From: Candidatus Sulfotelmatobacter sp.
GTDB taxonomy: Bacteria > Acidobacteriota > Terriglobia > Terriglobales > Acidobacteriaceae
DNA length: 6,245 bases
Assembly: GCA_030037515.1 (NCBI GenBank)
Contig: JASHRE010000502.1
Span: 1 to 6,245, forward strand
Direction: 5' to 3'
Shown here: positions 5,392 through 6,245 of the stretch, piece by piece
Layout: each line of letters starts with the position of its first letter
Position numbering within the stretch: position 1 is the first letter of the stretch
Made by a program: the position numbers and the translations under genes
The notes under the pieces: generated by a model
Databases searched by the model: none
Told to the model about the DNA's origin: nothing
Seen by the model: the letters and a program-made list of their open reading frames with translations, nothing else

Positions 5392-6245
5392 TTGGACGGA
5401 TACGATAAGACTGGCGCCATCGATCAGCAGATCCGGGCTTTGCCGGCCAACAATGTGCTCACGCTCGAAGAAATTGGAACGCTGGTCGCTGAAGGCGCCC
5501 AGCCTGCCGAGACTCTGACGAACGTCGTGGGACTCATCGCGAAAAGATTTCGCACTGACGTCTGCTCTGCCTACCTGCTCGAGCCCGATCGGGCCAATCT
5601 AGTTTTGGCCGCGACGGTTGGCCTCCGACGCGAATGCATCGGCGTTCTTCGCATGGCGGTCAATGAAGGGCTCACTGGGTTGGTCGCCGAACAAGTGCGG
5701 CCGGTGGCTGTCAGCCAGGTCAAGAACCATCCGCGATTCAAATACTTTAAGGAAGCGGGCGAAGAGGCGTATCAGTCATTCTTGGGCGTTCCTTTGATTG
5801 ATCGGGGCGTACTGCAAGGCGTGCTCGTCGTCCAAACCGTCGAGGCGCGCGTCTTCAGCGAAGACGAGATCCGCATGCTGACAGAAGCTGCGACGCAGGT
5901 GGCCCCCATCGTCAGCGAAGCCCGCACGCTTGATCGCTTCATCGCACCGCTGCAGGAACGTCTCTGGGCCATTGCCCGCAATCTGCGGTGGAGTTGGGAT
6001 CACAATGCATCGGGCGTATTTCGCGACCTCGATCCCAGCCGCTGGATCGATCTTAACCACAATCCCGTTTCACTGTTGAGTGAACTGCCTTTGGCGCAAT
6101 TGGAAGCTCGCGCCACCCAGGTGATGCTGCATAGCCGCGTGAACTACGCCTATCGCAGGCTTCTCGAGTATCTCGAAGAAGATCGTACTTGGGGAACCAG
6201 GCATGCCGGTGTTTTACGGCCTCATCCCGTCGCCTATTTTTCTGC
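5392..6245 (+). CDS. GAF-domain alpha-glucan (glycogen/maltodextrin) phosphorylase, N-terminal part (3' end outside window)
   Basis: The frame is open to the end of the window, giving 284 complete codons of a larger protein. Residues about 25-178 form a GAF sensor domain resembling that of PtsP/enzyme I-Ntr: DVCSAYLLEPD (56-66), NEGLTGLVAEQVRPVAVSQV (91-110), HPRFKYFKEAGEEAYQSFLGVPL (from 113) and GVLQGVLVVQ (139-148). From about 183 the sequence changes to the N-terminal domain of GT35-type alpha-glucan phosphorylases: LWAIARNLRWSWD (191-203), VFRDLDPSRWIDLNHNPVSLL (from 209), and PHPVAYFSA at the edge, just where the family continues as AEFG/AEYG. The missing part should hold the catalytic and PLP-binding domains that release glucose 1-phosphate from glycogen or maltodextrin. 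Start choice: TTG at 5392 has AGGAGG upstream and lies after the promoter; ATG at 5350 would add 14 residues. The protein is expected to be cytoplasmic. The GAF ligand is unknown. Confidence 0.85.
   Translation, partial: MDGYDKTGAIDQQIRALPANNVLTLEEIGTLVAEGAQPAETLTNVVGLIAKRFRTDVCSAYLLEPDRANLVLAATVGLRRECIGVLRMAVNEGLTGLVAEQVRPVAVSQVKNHPRFKYFKEAGEEAYQSFLGVPLIDRGVLQGVLVVQTVEARVFSEDEIRMLTEAATQVAPIVSEARTLDRFIAPLQERLWAIARNLRWSWDHNASGVFRDLDPSRWIDLNHNPVSLLSELPLAQLEARATQVMLHSRVNYAYRRLLEYLEEDRTWGTRHAGVLRPHPVAYFS

Overview
The window looks like a stretch of chromosome from a soil or sediment bacterium with moderately high GC. Acidobacteriota (Terriglobia/Koribacter-like) is my best guess. It rests on the style of the LacI regulator and on a GAF domain fused to an alpha-glucan phosphorylase. 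This is inference from remembered family features, not a search result. All convincing genes are on the + strand. I see no tRNA, rRNA, CRISPR array, insertion sequence or phage gene.

Region 1 (1-869) is the end of a hydrogenase-maturation operon. It holds the C-terminal zinc-finger part of hypA, cut by the window edge, which overlaps hypB by 4 bases (ATGA). Together these proteins deliver nickel to [NiFe]-hydrogenase (sometimes also urease), which suggests that hydrogenase genes or the rest of the hyp cluster lie upstream. A non-coding gap of 200 bases follows and contains a perfect AT-rich palindrome.

Region 2 (1070-4986) reads as a carbohydrate uptake and control module: a FucP/GluP-type sugar:proton symporter (FHS family of the MFS), a LacI/GalR-family repressor, and a second, smaller MFS transporter. 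The gaps are about 120 and 44 bases. No sugar-catabolic enzyme accompanies them. The natural reading is that the LacI protein senses a sugar and controls one or both transporters, possibly including itself through an inverted repeat just before its start codon.

Region 3 (4987-5391) is non-coding. It contains an imperfect dyad about 80 bases after the transporter, then a good sigma70-like promoter (CTGACA, 17 bases, TACAAT) and a strong AGGAGG upstream of the last gene.

Region 4 (about 5392 to the end) is the N-terminal part of a large gene cut by the window edge. It encodes a GAF sensor domain similar to that of PtsP (the nitrogen-PTS enzyme I), followed by the start of an alpha-glucan (glycogen/maltodextrin) phosphorylase. 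This fusion, which suggests direct small-molecule or redox control of glycogen breakdown, is the most interesting item here. I did not find convincing evidence of a wholly new system; most of the window is ordinary metabolic chromosome.
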